A stretch of DNA of 64,000 bases from Elusimicrobiota bacterium (lineage in GTDB: Bacteria; Elusimicrobiota; Elusimicrobia; FEN-1173; JAKLIF01). Made by a program: the position numbers and the translations under genes. The stretch lies in the NCBI GenBank assembly GCA_022709755.1, contig JAKLIF010000003.1:221171-285170 (forward strand). The letters are read 5' to 3'. The notes below the pieces were generated by a model. It was not told where the DNA came from and did not search any database. It was given only the letters and a program-made list of their open reading frames with translations. This document shows, in pieces, positions 36,542 to 45,800 of this stretch. Position 1 is the first letter of the stretch. The number at the start of each line of letters is the position of its first letter.

Positions 36542-37683
36542 ACGAACTGGAAACCGTCATCCATCAGGAGATCGCCCGGCGGGGCCCGATCCCCTTCGAT
36601 AAATATATGGAGTGGGCCCTCTATCACCCCCTCTATGGGTATTACATGCGCTCGTCCTCCCGCGTGGGCCGCGAGGGCGACTTTTTGACGAGTCCTCGGT
36701 CGGGTTCCCTCTTCGCCCGCCTCTTGGCCGAACAGATCGCCGGGATGTGGGACTGGATGGGCAACCAGCGGTTCACCATCGTGGAACTCGGGTCCGGCGC
36801 GGGCTTGATGGCTGAACAGATCCTGTCGGAGTTTCAGGCCCGGGGCCGTGGAGCGGGATTGTCTTACGTCTGCGTGGAGATCAGCCCCCCGGCCCGCGAA
36901 CAGGCCCGCCGAAAACTCTCCCGTTTCTCCCACGTCCAGGTCGCCGCTTCATTGGATTCGTTGGAACATGTCTCCGGCGTGGACGGATGCGTCCTCTCTA
37001 ATGAATATTTCGATGCTCTCCCGGTGAAACGGATCGTGTCACGGGGAGGCGGCTTGAAGGAATATTTCGTCGGTTCCCGGAATGGGGTTTTGGTTGATGA
37101 AGAGGGCGCGCTCGAGACCGATCATCCCCGGGAGCGCCTGGACCAACTGGGCCTCTCTCTTTCGGATGGTCAGACCGCGGAGATATCCCTGGGACTGGAT
37201 TCCGCCGTTTCTTCCATCGGGCGCATCCTCCGAAGAGGTTTTGTCCTGACGGTCGATTACGGTTTTCCGGCCCGGGACCTCTATTCGCCGGGCCGGCCGC
37301 AGGGGACCCTCCGGTGTTATCACCAACATCGGATCGCGGAAAGTCCCTATCTCCATGTCGGTGAGCAGGACATGACCGCCCACGTGGATTTTACGACTCT
37401 GGCCTCATTGGGCATGCGGGAAGACCTTCAGCCGCTCGTCTTCACGGATCAGGGATCGTTCCTTCTCTCCTGCGGCGAAAAAATATTGAAGGAGGCCGTT
37501 GAACAAGACGTTCCTCCGGCCCGCCGCTTGAAGATCAACGGGGAGATCAAGGGGCTCCTGCATCCCTCGGCCTTGGGTCTCCGATACCAGGTGCTCATTC
37601 AGGGCAAGGGGGTCGGCCTCCCGGACCTGTCCGGCGGAAAGATCAACCGTCTTTCCCGACTCGGTCTCAATATTTCAGTATAA
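36538..37683 (+). CDS. MidA/NDUFAF7-type SAM-dependent methyltransferase
   Basis: 381 residues of the COG1565 family. Conserved N-terminal IPFDKYMEWALYHPLYGYY and GDFLTSPRSGSLFARLLAEQ, SAM-binding IVELGSGAGLMAEQIL, and SNEYFDALPVKR and VLTVDYGF. Mitochondrial members methylate an arginine of complex I; the bacterial substrate is not established. ATG at 36538 overlaps the queG stop; longer frames read through queG. Confidence 0.88.
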   Translation: MNELETVIHQEIARRGPIPFDKYMEWALYHPLYGYYMRSSSRVGREGDFLTSPRSGSLFARLLAEQIAGMWDWMGNQRFTIVELGSGAGLMAEQILSEFQARGRGAGLSYVCVEISPPAREQARRKLSRFSHVQVAASLDSLEHVSGVDGCVLSNEYFDALPVKRIVSRGGGLKEYFVGSRNGVLVDEEGALETDHPRERLDQLGLSLSDGQTAEISLGLDSAVSSIGRILRRGFVLTVDYGFPARDLYSPGRPQGTLRCYHQHRIAESPYLHVGEQDMTAHVDFTTLASLGMREDLQPLVFTDQGSFLLSCGEKILKEAVEQDVPPARRLKINGEIKGLLHPSALGLRYQVLIQGKGVGLPDLSGGKINRLSRLGLNISV

Positions 37684-37729
37684 AAATGACGTCAAATTTT
37701 TTAGAATAGGGACGATAAATCCTGCATCC

Positions 37730-38287
37730 ATGAGAATCACCAATCTCCATCTGATCATGAGCTTTCTGCTCCTCGCGGGGGTCGGTATCTTCGGATACCA
37801 ATTATTCCTGAAGGGGCCCGCTTCTCTTTTGGTCTCGCGAGGGGCACCCGTCTCGATGCCCGTCTCGCCGGCCGTCGAGAGATATGCCCGCATGGGGGAA
37901 CAGCGTCTCCCGCCCTCCGTGCCGGAATCGCAACCGGTCTATCAGTCTCAGGTTCAGACCCCGTCGCCGGTCCAGCCGATTCCCCGCTCCGTTCCGGAAC
38001 CGGTGTCCGCGCAGAGGAGGGATTCGATCGACTTGGAAAAACTCTATCGGGTGACGGAGTCCGTCGCCCCGGAGGAAGAAAAACCGCGCGGTCCGCTGGA
38101 CCACGACGTCCGCTATAAGGTGCAGCGGGGCGACAACCTCTGGAAGATCGCCAGGAAGACCGATCATTATGGACGCGGCGCCGCCTGGGTGCGCATCTGG
38201 CGCGCCAACGAAAAGAAGATCCCGGATTTCGACCAGATCGTGACCGGACAAGTTTTGCTGATCCCAGCCGAAAAAAGGAGCCACTGA
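37730..38287 (+). CDS. LysM-domain membrane-anchored protein
   Basis: 185 residues. One N-terminal hydrophobic segment (LIMSFLLLAGVGIFGYQLFL), a proline/serine/glutamine-rich linker (residues about 40-125), and a single C-terminal LysM-like domain, YKVQRGDNLWKIARKTDHYG...IPDFDQIVTGQVLLIP, that should bind peptidoglycan. A TAGAAT at 37702 may be its -10 box. It overlaps pgi by one base. Confidence 0.85.
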   Translation: MRITNLHLIMSFLLLAGVGIFGYQLFLKGPASLLVSRGAPVSMPVSPAVERYARMGEQRLPPSVPESQPVYQSQVQTPSPVQPIPRSVPEPVSAQRRDSIDLEKLYRVTESVAPEEEKPRGPLDHDVRYKVQRGDNLWKIARKTDHYGRGAAWVRIWRANEKKIPDFDQIVTGQVLLIPAEKRSH

Positions 38288-39663
38288 TGGATACGAAACA
38301 AGTTCAACTGCAATACTCGTTTTGTCTCAAGGATTATGTCGGCGATTCCGCCGGTCTGACCTCCCCGGAGATTCTCGGTCTTTCCGACCGGCTGAAGGCC
38401 GCCCTCCGTTCTCTCGACGCCCGCCGGAAACAGGGCCATCTCGGTTTTGCCGATCTGCCCAATGCCGAAGGGGATGTGAAGGATATTCAAAAACTGGCGG
38501 CCCGGATGAAAGGCAAGATCGACGATCTGGTCATCATCGGCATCGGCGGTTCCGCCCTGGGGAATATCGCGGTTCAGATGGCGCTCAACCCGCTCTATTG
38601 GAACCAGATGTCCGCTAAAGAACGGAAGGGTTGGCCGCGTCTTTACGTGATGGACAACGTGGACCCGGAACCCCTGTCGGCGCTCATGAAGGTGATCAAC
38701 CCCAAAAAGACCTTCGTGAACATGATCTCCAAATCCGGGACCACGACGGAATGTTGGGCCAACTGGTCCATCCTCCGGACGTTTCTGGAGAAGAAACTGC
38801 CCAAGGGCAAACTGAACCAGCATCTCGCCATCACCACGGATCCGCTGAAGGGACCCATGCGGGAATGGGCGACCCGGGAAAAGATCACGTCGTTCGTCGT
38901 GCCCGAGAACGTCGGCGGCCGGTTCACCGTGTTGTCGAGTGTGGGACTCCTCTCGGCGGCCTGCACGGGAGTGGATGTCCAACAGCTTCTGCAAGGGGCC
39001 TCCGATATGTCGCAGCGGTGTTGGAATGCCGAGATCATGGATAATCCCGCCGCGGTCTTCACGGCCATCCATTATCTCGCCTATCAGCGCGGACGGAAGA
39101 TCCACGTGTTCCTTCCCTATGCGCAGTCCCTGTATGGCGTGGCCGATTGGTTCCGCCAGCTCTGGGCCGAATCCCTCGGGAAAAAGCTCGATCGCGCCGG
39201 CCGCACCGTCGAAGTCGGCCCCACCCCGGTCAAGGCGCTGGGCGCCACCGACCAACATTCTCAGATCCAGCTCTATCTGGAAGGCCCGCAGGACAAGCTC
39301 GTCACGTTCATGTTCCTGCAGAACGAGAAGACCGTCCTGAAGATCCCCAAGGACGCCCCGGCCCCGCTCGGCGGACATACGCTCGGCAACGTGCTGAAGG
39401 CCGAAGGTCTGGCCACGCGCGCCGCGTTGACGGAATACGGCCGGCCCAACCTCTCTTTCTGGTTCCCGGAAGTCTCCGCCTATACTCTCGGACAGATCTT
39501 CTTCCTCTTGGAAATGTCCACGGCCCTGATGGGGGAACTCTTCGACATCAACGCTTTCGACCAGCCCGCTGTCGAACTCGGTAAGAAACTGACCAAGTCC
39601 CTGCTCTCCGGCCAGCCGGCGGATCAGCGCCTGTTCAAGGACAATCCTTCTCATTACGTCTGA
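38287..39663 (+). CDS. pgi: glucose-6-phosphate isomerase
   Basis: Interconverts glucose 6-phosphate and fructose 6-phosphate. 458 residues, the shorter bacterial type. SIS-domain features: VIIGIGGSALGNIAVQMAL, NMISKSGTTTECWANW, NVGGRFTVLSSVGLLSAA, HVFLPYAQSL, LGATDQHSQIQLYLEGP, and the C-terminal FDINAFDQPAVELGKKL. ATG follows AAAAAAGGAGCC. Confidence 0.95.
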   Translation: MDTKQVQLQYSFCLKDYVGDSAGLTSPEILGLSDRLKAALRSLDARRKQGHLGFADLPNAEGDVKDIQKLAARMKGKIDDLVIIGIGGSALGNIAVQMALNPLYWNQMSAKERKGWPRLYVMDNVDPEPLSALMKVINPKKTFVNMISKSGTTTECWANWSILRTFLEKKLPKGKLNQHLAITTDPLKGPMREWATREKITSFVVPENVGGRFTVLSSVGLLSAACTGVDVQQLLQGASDMSQRCWNAEIMDNPAAVFTAIHYLAYQRGRKIHVFLPYAQSLYGVADWFRQLWAESLGKKLDRAGRTVEVGPTPVKALGATDQHSQIQLYLEGPQDKLVTFMFLQNEKTVLKIPKDAPAPLGGHTLGNVLKAEGLATRAALTEYGRPNLSFWFPEVSAYTLGQIFFLLEMSTALMGELFDINAFDQPAVELGKKLTKSLLSGQPADQRLFKDNPSHYV

Positions 39664-39777
39664 CTGAGAGCGGCCTCCACCCTCCTCCGGGAGAGGGGAT
39701 GTCTCTCCAACCGGTTTTCGTTCTGACAACTCCTGTTCGCCGCATGGTGGAATAGAGCGGCTACTCCTCCCGTCTTT

Positions 39778-41763
39778 ATGAATCGTTTCGGCATGTCCGT
39801 GAATCGAATGCTCGCCGTCGTGGTAATCCTGTCCCTTCCGGTCTTGACCTCGGCCGAGGACGGAGACAAGGCCGTGGCGCGATACCAACAATTGGTGCGC
39901 GAGCAACCGAACAATCCGTCCCACCTCCTCAATCTGGGCATACTCCTCAACGAGACCGGCTCGCCGGACAAGGCCTATCATGTCCTGGTCCGGAGCGAAC
40001 GTCTCATGCCGGGGAACGCGTTCCTCCTCCGCCAACTCGGTTGGACATGTTTTTCAAAGGAAAATTACAGGCAGGCCATCCGCTATTTCAAAAAGGCGAT
40101 CTCCATCGACCCCCTGGGATGGGAATCGTATGCCGGGTTGGGATGGTCTTACCTGAACATCCGTCAGAATACCGACGCCATCGCCGCCCTGGAAAAAGCC
40201 CGCGAGATCAATCCCGGTTCATCCATGCCCTTGGTCCTCATGGCTCGTTTCTATCAGTCCCGGGGGGACATCGACACGGCCCGACAGCTCTACGAGACGG
40301 CCGAAAAGACCGATTACAGGCTTCCCGAGGTTAAAGCCGAACGCCTGTCCATGGATCAACCCTCCTCGCCCCTCTCCTGGATGGGGAAGACCAAGCGAAA
40401 GCTCAAGAGCGTGAAACCTTCGTTGGATTTCATGGACAAGTCCTCCGCAGAGGCCGTGCTCGACACCGATTCCGACGCCGATTCCGAGGAAATCCTTCCG
40501 AAGGCGTTCTTGCCGGGTCGCGGTTCCAAACCGTTGAAGGAAAAATGGATAACTACCCTGAACGTCGGCCTCTTCTGCAACAACCAGGGAGACCCTGTTG
40601 CTCTCGATGAAATAAGGTTCTTCAGCCGCGGCCCGTTCCGCATCGTCTCGGAACGGTCCCGGCAACTGTTGGTCCATTCCACCACGGAGGGCCTCTGGCG
40701 CGTTCACCGTAAAAAGGACACGCTCCTCATCACCGGGCCTAAATCCCAAAAGGTCGTCACCGTCCGGGAACCGTCCGTCCGCGTCATCCCCGAAAAGAGC
40801 GCGGATCCCATCGTCATACAGCGCGGCGGCCGCGAACGGCTCTATCGAGGAACCCTCGAAATCCGCCGCCACGGAGGTGGTCTCCGGGTCATCAATCATG
40901 TGTCCATGTCCGATTATCTCTTGTCCGTCATCCCCGCGGAAATGGATGAAGAATCTCCCACGGAGGCACTCAAGGCCCAGGCCGTCCTGGCCCGCAGTTT
41001 CGCCCTCAGCCGTCGAACCCATCTGGACCAGGGATATGACCTCTGTGACGGACAACATTGCCAGGTCTATCGCGGTGGTTATTTTGATAACGAAAAGTTA
41101 AAGCGGGTGATCGAAGACACTCCACGCGAGGTGCTCACCTACGACGGGAAGGTCGCCCAGACGGTCTACTCATCCAATTGCGGCGGCCAAACCCAGGACT
41201 CCCGCGAATTGTCCGGCTGGGGGGATGTCCCCTATTGGCAGAGCGTGACCGACGCTCCCTTCACGCGTATCGTCCGCACGCCCCTCGAACACGAGATGTG
41301 GATCCGCGGTGTGCCTGCCGTCTATTGTCGGCCCTCTCCCTACGTTTTTCCCGCGGAGGCGCGTTGGGTCCGCATCATCCCCGAAGAAGTGCTCCGGGCC
41401 CGCCTCGAAAAGAGCTATAAAAATATCGGCCGTATCAAAAAACTCCGCGTGAGGCGGCGGTCTCAGTCTGGCCATGTCAACGCGGTGGAGGTCGTCGGGA
41501 CTGAACAGACGATCGTCATCGACAAGGAACACAAGATCCGCAGTCAACTCGCGCCCGGAGGGCTCCGCAGCACGTTATTCACCGTGCAGGTCCATTATCA
41601 CAGAGGCCGCGCGGTGGAGTTTATTTTCTGGGGAGGCGGTTGGGGACACGGTCTGGGCTTGTGCCAGTCCGGCGCCACGGGCATGGCGGCCAAGGGGAAA
41701 AACTATCGGACCATCCTCCGCCACTACTTTCCGCTGTGCCGTCTCGAAAAGATGGCCCAATGA
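39778..41763 (+). CDS. TPR-SpoIID/LytB-domain protein
   Basis: 661 residues with a signal peptide (MLAVVVILSLPVLTSAED). Residues about 30-190 carry four tetratricopeptide-like repeats (NPSHLLNLGILLNETGSPDKA, YRQAIRYFKKAISIDPLGWES). After a charged linker, residues about 290-650 form a SpoIID/LytB domain: VSMSDYLLSVIPAEMDEESP, EALKAQAVLARSFALSR, DLCDGQHCQVYRG, SNCGGQTQ and GWGHGLGLCQSGATGMAAKG. SpoIID is a lytic transglycosylase of peptidoglycan remodelling; LytB relatives stimulate amidases. The catalytic glutamate candidate is in IPAEM. Confidence 0.88.
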   Translation: MNRFGMSVNRMLAVVVILSLPVLTSAEDGDKAVARYQQLVREQPNNPSHLLNLGILLNETGSPDKAYHVLVRSERLMPGNAFLLRQLGWTCFSKENYRQAIRYFKKAISIDPLGWESYAGLGWSYLNIRQNTDAIAALEKAREINPGSSMPLVLMARFYQSRGDIDTARQLYETAEKTDYRLPEVKAERLSMDQPSSPLSWMGKTKRKLKSVKPSLDFMDKSSAEAVLDTDSDADSEEILPKAFLPGRGSKPLKEKWITTLNVGLFCNNQGDPVALDEIRFFSRGPFRIVSERSRQLLVHSTTEGLWRVHRKKDTLLITGPKSQKVVTVREPSVRVIPEKSADPIVIQRGGRERLYRGTLEIRRHGGGLRVINHVSMSDYLLSVIPAEMDEESPTEALKAQAVLARSFALSRRTHLDQGYDLCDGQHCQVYRGGYFDNEKLKRVIEDTPREVLTYDGKVAQTVYSSNCGGQTQDSRELSGWGDVPYWQSVTDAPFTRIVRTPLEHEMWIRGVPAVYCRPSPYVFPAEARWVRIIPEEVLRARLEKSYKNIGRIKKLRVRRRSQSGHVNAVEVVGTEQTIVIDKEHKIRSQLAPGGLRSTLFTVQVHYHRGRAVEFIFWGGGWGHGLGLCQSGATGMAAKGKNYRTILRHYFPLCRLEKMAQ

Positions 41764-41832
41764 TCACGGCTGCGGATGTTTTTCAGTCAAAAAAGCGGTT
41801 TTAAGAAGGTTTCAGAGCGGCTCAATATCTGC

Positions 41833-41838
41833 TATAAA
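41833..41838 (+). promoter_or_regulatory. -10 element close to the next start codon
   Basis: TATAAA 10 bases before the ATG at 41848, again implying a very short or absent leader. The best -35 (TTTCAG at 41810-41815, 17-base spacer) is weak. Confidence 0.45.
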
Positions 41839-41847
41839 TAAAACCCT

Positions 41848-42825
41848 ATGGGAATAAAGAGCAACTATCGGCTGTTTTTAGCGGTGCCCTTGGACGTGGC
41901 CACCCGCAAGATGTATGAAGACGTCGCCAAGATGCTCAAGGAGAAGAACCCCGCCCTCACCATCACCGTCGGCACCGCGGAGATCGGCCCTTCCCCTCAA
42001 TACAGCGACATCGAGACCTTCAAGGCCCAGAACCTCGACCTCTTCGAAAAATATTCCGGCGAAGTCCAAAAAGCCGACATCGTCGTGGCGGACCTCACCA
42101 ACAACAATCCCAACGTGTTCGTCATCCTCGGGATCGCGCTGGCTCTCGGCAAGAACGTTTTTCGCGTCACGGGCAGGTCCCTCACGGAACACGGTTTCGC
42201 CCTCACGAACTACGAAACGTTCCAGTATCAGGACCGCATGTCCCTCTATAACAAGATCTCCGACTATCTGAACACCTACATGAAGATCAAGAAGCTTCCC
42301 CTGCAGGCCGCGTCGGGCTCCCTCTATTTCTCGCTGCCGAACCTCCGCCTTCTCAACGCCAACAAGCCCCGCGGGGTCGACGTGGAGATCCTCCCCAACT
42401 TCAAGATGTGCGACGGCGCCGTCAAGTTCACTTTCGACATCACCGGCAAACAGTCCGACACCGACTGGTTCGGCGTGTTCTTCCGCGTGGGCTACGAGAA
42501 CCCGTTCATGGGCAGTTACCTCCTCTATATCCGGAAGAACGGCTGGGTGGAACTGGTCTCCTATCCCGGCCCGACGGTCCTCCACAAGGAACAATTTCTA
42601 AAAGAAGGCATCAATGCTCCGAAATCGTTCTCCCTCGAGTTCGAGGGAGACGTTCTCCATGTCGCCATGGGGAACACGGAGATGGTCTATCCGTTATTGA
42701 GGGTGCATGTCCACGGCATGATCGGATTCGGCTGTTACCAATCCAGCGCCGTCTGCACCAATATCGAAGCGGTTTGCCGCGACACCTCTGAACCCTCCTC
42801 CTTTCGCCGCCAAGTGATGTTCTGA
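41848..42825 (+). CDS. deoxyribosyltransferase/TIR-like fold fused to a lectin-like domain
   Basis: 325 residues. N-terminal domain (about 1-140): RLFLAVPLDVATRKMYEDVA and KADIVVADLTNNNPNVFVIL plus GIALALGKNVF, the pattern of nucleoside 2-deoxyribosyltransferase-like and TIR-like nucleotide-binding folds. The glutamate normally before LG in that motif (as in NPNVFYELG) is isoleucine. C-terminal domain (about 150-310): FKMCDGAVKFTFDITG, WFGVFFRVGYEN, MIGFGCYQSS, like a concanavalin/LamG jelly roll. No signal peptide. Function unknown. Confidence 0.65.
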   Translation: MGIKSNYRLFLAVPLDVATRKMYEDVAKMLKEKNPALTITVGTAEIGPSPQYSDIETFKAQNLDLFEKYSGEVQKADIVVADLTNNNPNVFVILGIALALGKNVFRVTGRSLTEHGFALTNYETFQYQDRMSLYNKISDYLNTYMKIKKLPLQAASGSLYFSLPNLRLLNANKPRGVDVEILPNFKMCDGAVKFTFDITGKQSDTDWFGVFFRVGYENPFMGSYLLYIRKNGWVELVSYPGPTVLHKEQFLKEGINAPKSFSLEFEGDVLHVAMGNTEMVYPLLRVHVHGMIGFGCYQSSAVCTNIEAVCRDTSEPSSFRRQVMF

Positions 42826-42837
42826 GCTTGATGGGGA

Positions 42838-42857
42838 CGCACATGGTCTTCTGTGCG
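42838..42857. other. small hairpin before the giant gene
   Basis: CGCACA (42838-42843) pairs with TGTGCG (42852-42857) around an eight-base loop, in the 40-base gap before the giant gene. No T-tract follows closely. Role unclear. Confidence 0.35.
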
Positions 42858-42865
42858 GCGATGCT

Positions 42866-45800
42866 TTGTTTCCTCTCGTAGTATTACATATCCCCCGTTT
42901 ATTTCAGTTTAGACTGATAGTCCTTCTTGGCTATATATTTGCCCTCGTTTTTCAGCCCGTGACCCTCCTCGCCGAAAATAGACGCCATCATAAACCTTAT
43001 TACGATGAATATTCATCTGATGTTCGTGATGGGGAGGGTTTTTTGCCACAGAAAATACGTAATCGGATTGAAAGGGCGGAATCTTCAATCCGTTCCCTGA
43101 ATACACGTTATTTCGGTGGGGGGAAGAATTCTGAAGAATCCGGTTCTCTATCCGAAGGGCGGTATTGGTTCAATAAATACTTGGAAGGAGATGGTGATAG
43201 AAATGAGAGTGATGCATCACGCATGATCTCGTCACGTTCTACGGATCGGAGGGATGAGACATTTCATCGGCGCGATCCCAATGGACGGGAAATATGGGTC
43301 AAAAACGGACGAATTATTAGAGTTGAGAATGAATCAGTTCGCGATTCCGATGGAAGGTTGTCGCGGCAGGATGTCGATAAAATGATTTATGACCAACAGG
43401 GAAACCTGGTTTCTTCCACTTGCCGTATACGGAATAGAGACGGATTGACGACGGTCATCAAGAAAGAAGCTCAATACGAACGAATAGGGATGAATCAATC
43501 GCGTCTCGTGGAGACGACCGAAATGGTTATGGATCCATTGGGGAATAAATATAAAAAGGTTCAAAAGGATATGCGGTATGAAAATGGATATTTATCGGGT
43601 TATTTGCAGATAGATGAGGATTCATATGGTCGGCAGACCCAACGACACATCAGCAATATGAATTATGATTCGTTGGGGCGGTTGGTGCAATATCATGAAC
43701 TTCGCACGGGAACAGATGCAGGAAGAACCGAACGATTATGGAGAGCTGACAGTTTTGTGGATAATCCCGCTTACGCGCATGATAAAAAACAATCCCAATA
43801 TTATGTCCACAATTACCATGAATATATTACTGATCAAGCCGGGGGACGGTATGAAAAAATACGGGAACACATTCAATATGATCGAAATGGGCGTATTCTG
43901 TCATATAACGAAACAATACATGAGCGGATGTGCGATGGGTCTTCTCGGTCGTCCAGAAATGAATGGTCCGACGGGCAGTATGATGAAAAAGGCAGGCTGA
44001 TCCGGTTTAGAGAAAGGGGGACGGACGCTTTAGGTCGTGTTTCAGAAAGGTTACGAAAAGACATGTCCTATGATATCAATGGCCGGGTTGTTTCTTATCG
44101 GGAGGAATCGAGCGATGATGAGGGGAACAAGACATATCGCATCTGGAACGGAGTGGATTATAACAGTCAAAACCAGCTGATTGCTTATCGGGAAAATATT
44201 ACGGACCGTTGGGGACAGACATCCACCTATCAATGGACAGCTCTTTCCTATTATTTGGATAAGGTGAGTTGTCACGAGGAAATCCGAACAGATGCTTTGG
44301 GAAATCAGAATCGGCGGTCGTGGAATGGAAATTACGATAAATATGGTCGTTTGATAGCTTTTAATGAAACACAGTCTGATTCTGCCGGAGGAAAGAAAAC
44401 TCTGGAAAGAGATTTAATGGCTTATGATGATCAAACACGATTGGTTTCTTATCGACAACGACAGCGGGAGGAAACGGGATTCGTTACTGAAAGTCAGTGG
44501 ACTGCGAGTCGTTACGATTCTTTCGGGCGTTTGAACGCGTATATAGAGAAAACAGTATCCGATGGGGATGTGTCCGTCATAGATAGAAGGAACATTACAT
44601 ACGATGATTATGATCGTGTTCGGCGCTACGAGGAAGAGGTTTATCTCAAAGGAGTAAAACAGACGAGGATATATGAAGCGACATCATATGCCTGGGATGG
44701 ACAGGTGTCGGGCTATCTGGAAGAAAGTATCTTTCCTGATAGGTCAAAGGAGAATAAAACATGGAAAGGGCGTTATGATACGTTTGGTCGGCTCGTCGAT
44801 TATGAAGAAATATGTCGAACACAAACGATCGACGGGTTATCTGCTGATTGGCGTAAATCGTGGCGTGCGTTGAAACTGGATGGCATGGGAAGAGCTGTGC
44901 ATGTGCGAGAGAATGTGGATTATGGTCAAAATCAAGTGCGCTGGACTGAAACCATATATGAATATGGCGCTGGGGGGAGGATCGTTGGTTTTATAGAAAA
45001 ATCAAAAGATCAAGAAGATATTCTAATCACGAATGTGAGGAGTGATATTCGATATGATGATCGAGGGCGTTTGACGGATTATGTCCAAACAAATGTTCGA
45101 TCCGATCAACCGGATCTGACGATTAAAACGGTTCTGGCTGGACGTCGATATGATGCATCTGGTCTTCCGATGGCTGGTATCGAAACGATTATAACGGAGG
45201 GGGAGTGGAGGTCTGCCCCAACTAGTTCCCATTCCGTGAAAATGAAAGTTGAGAAATTGATTGAGGGCTTGGTGATGAATCGGTCCGGAGAGATTGAAGG
45301 CTATACGCAAATAACGAGAACGAACGGCAGTGATGAATATGGTCAGTTGATTAATGAGGAGGAAATCCTTGTTGTCGATGATATGACGACATCGAGTCGC
45401 CGGGAAACGATGTCTCATCGGGTGGGACAGAATGTCAGGGTTCAGATCAGTGTTAAGAGGGAGATACTACGTGATATTCAAGGGAACGTTCTTTCCCTAA
45501 CGGAAGAAACCTGGGATCCCCAATGTCCCCAAGAAAAGTCGATTGTAAAAAGATCAAACATGAGTTATGGTCCGAATGGCGAGAATCTGGGCTATCGGGA
45601 GGAAAGCAGTTCGTCTAGGGGTAGCGTCACGATAAAGGATGTTTATCAGCATATGAATTCAGTCGGTCAACTAATATATTTGCGTGAAATGCGATGGCAA
45701 GGGGATCGAGTAGAGATAAATCTACGTGAAAAATACGAATATGATCTGAAGGGAAGGTCCATAAAATATGCAGAAACAGCAATGGATAAGAATCATCGGA

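Noticed and set aside
39664-39777. Terminator or REP copy after pgi
   Set aside because: CCCTCCTCC/GGGAGAGGG pairs only imperfectly and no T-tract follows; resemblance to the palindrome at 52312 is too weak to call.
38167-40035. 622-codon minus-strand open frame opposite pgi
   Set aside because: Antisense to an unambiguous glucose-6-phosphate isomerase; no recognisable motif or ribosome-binding site.
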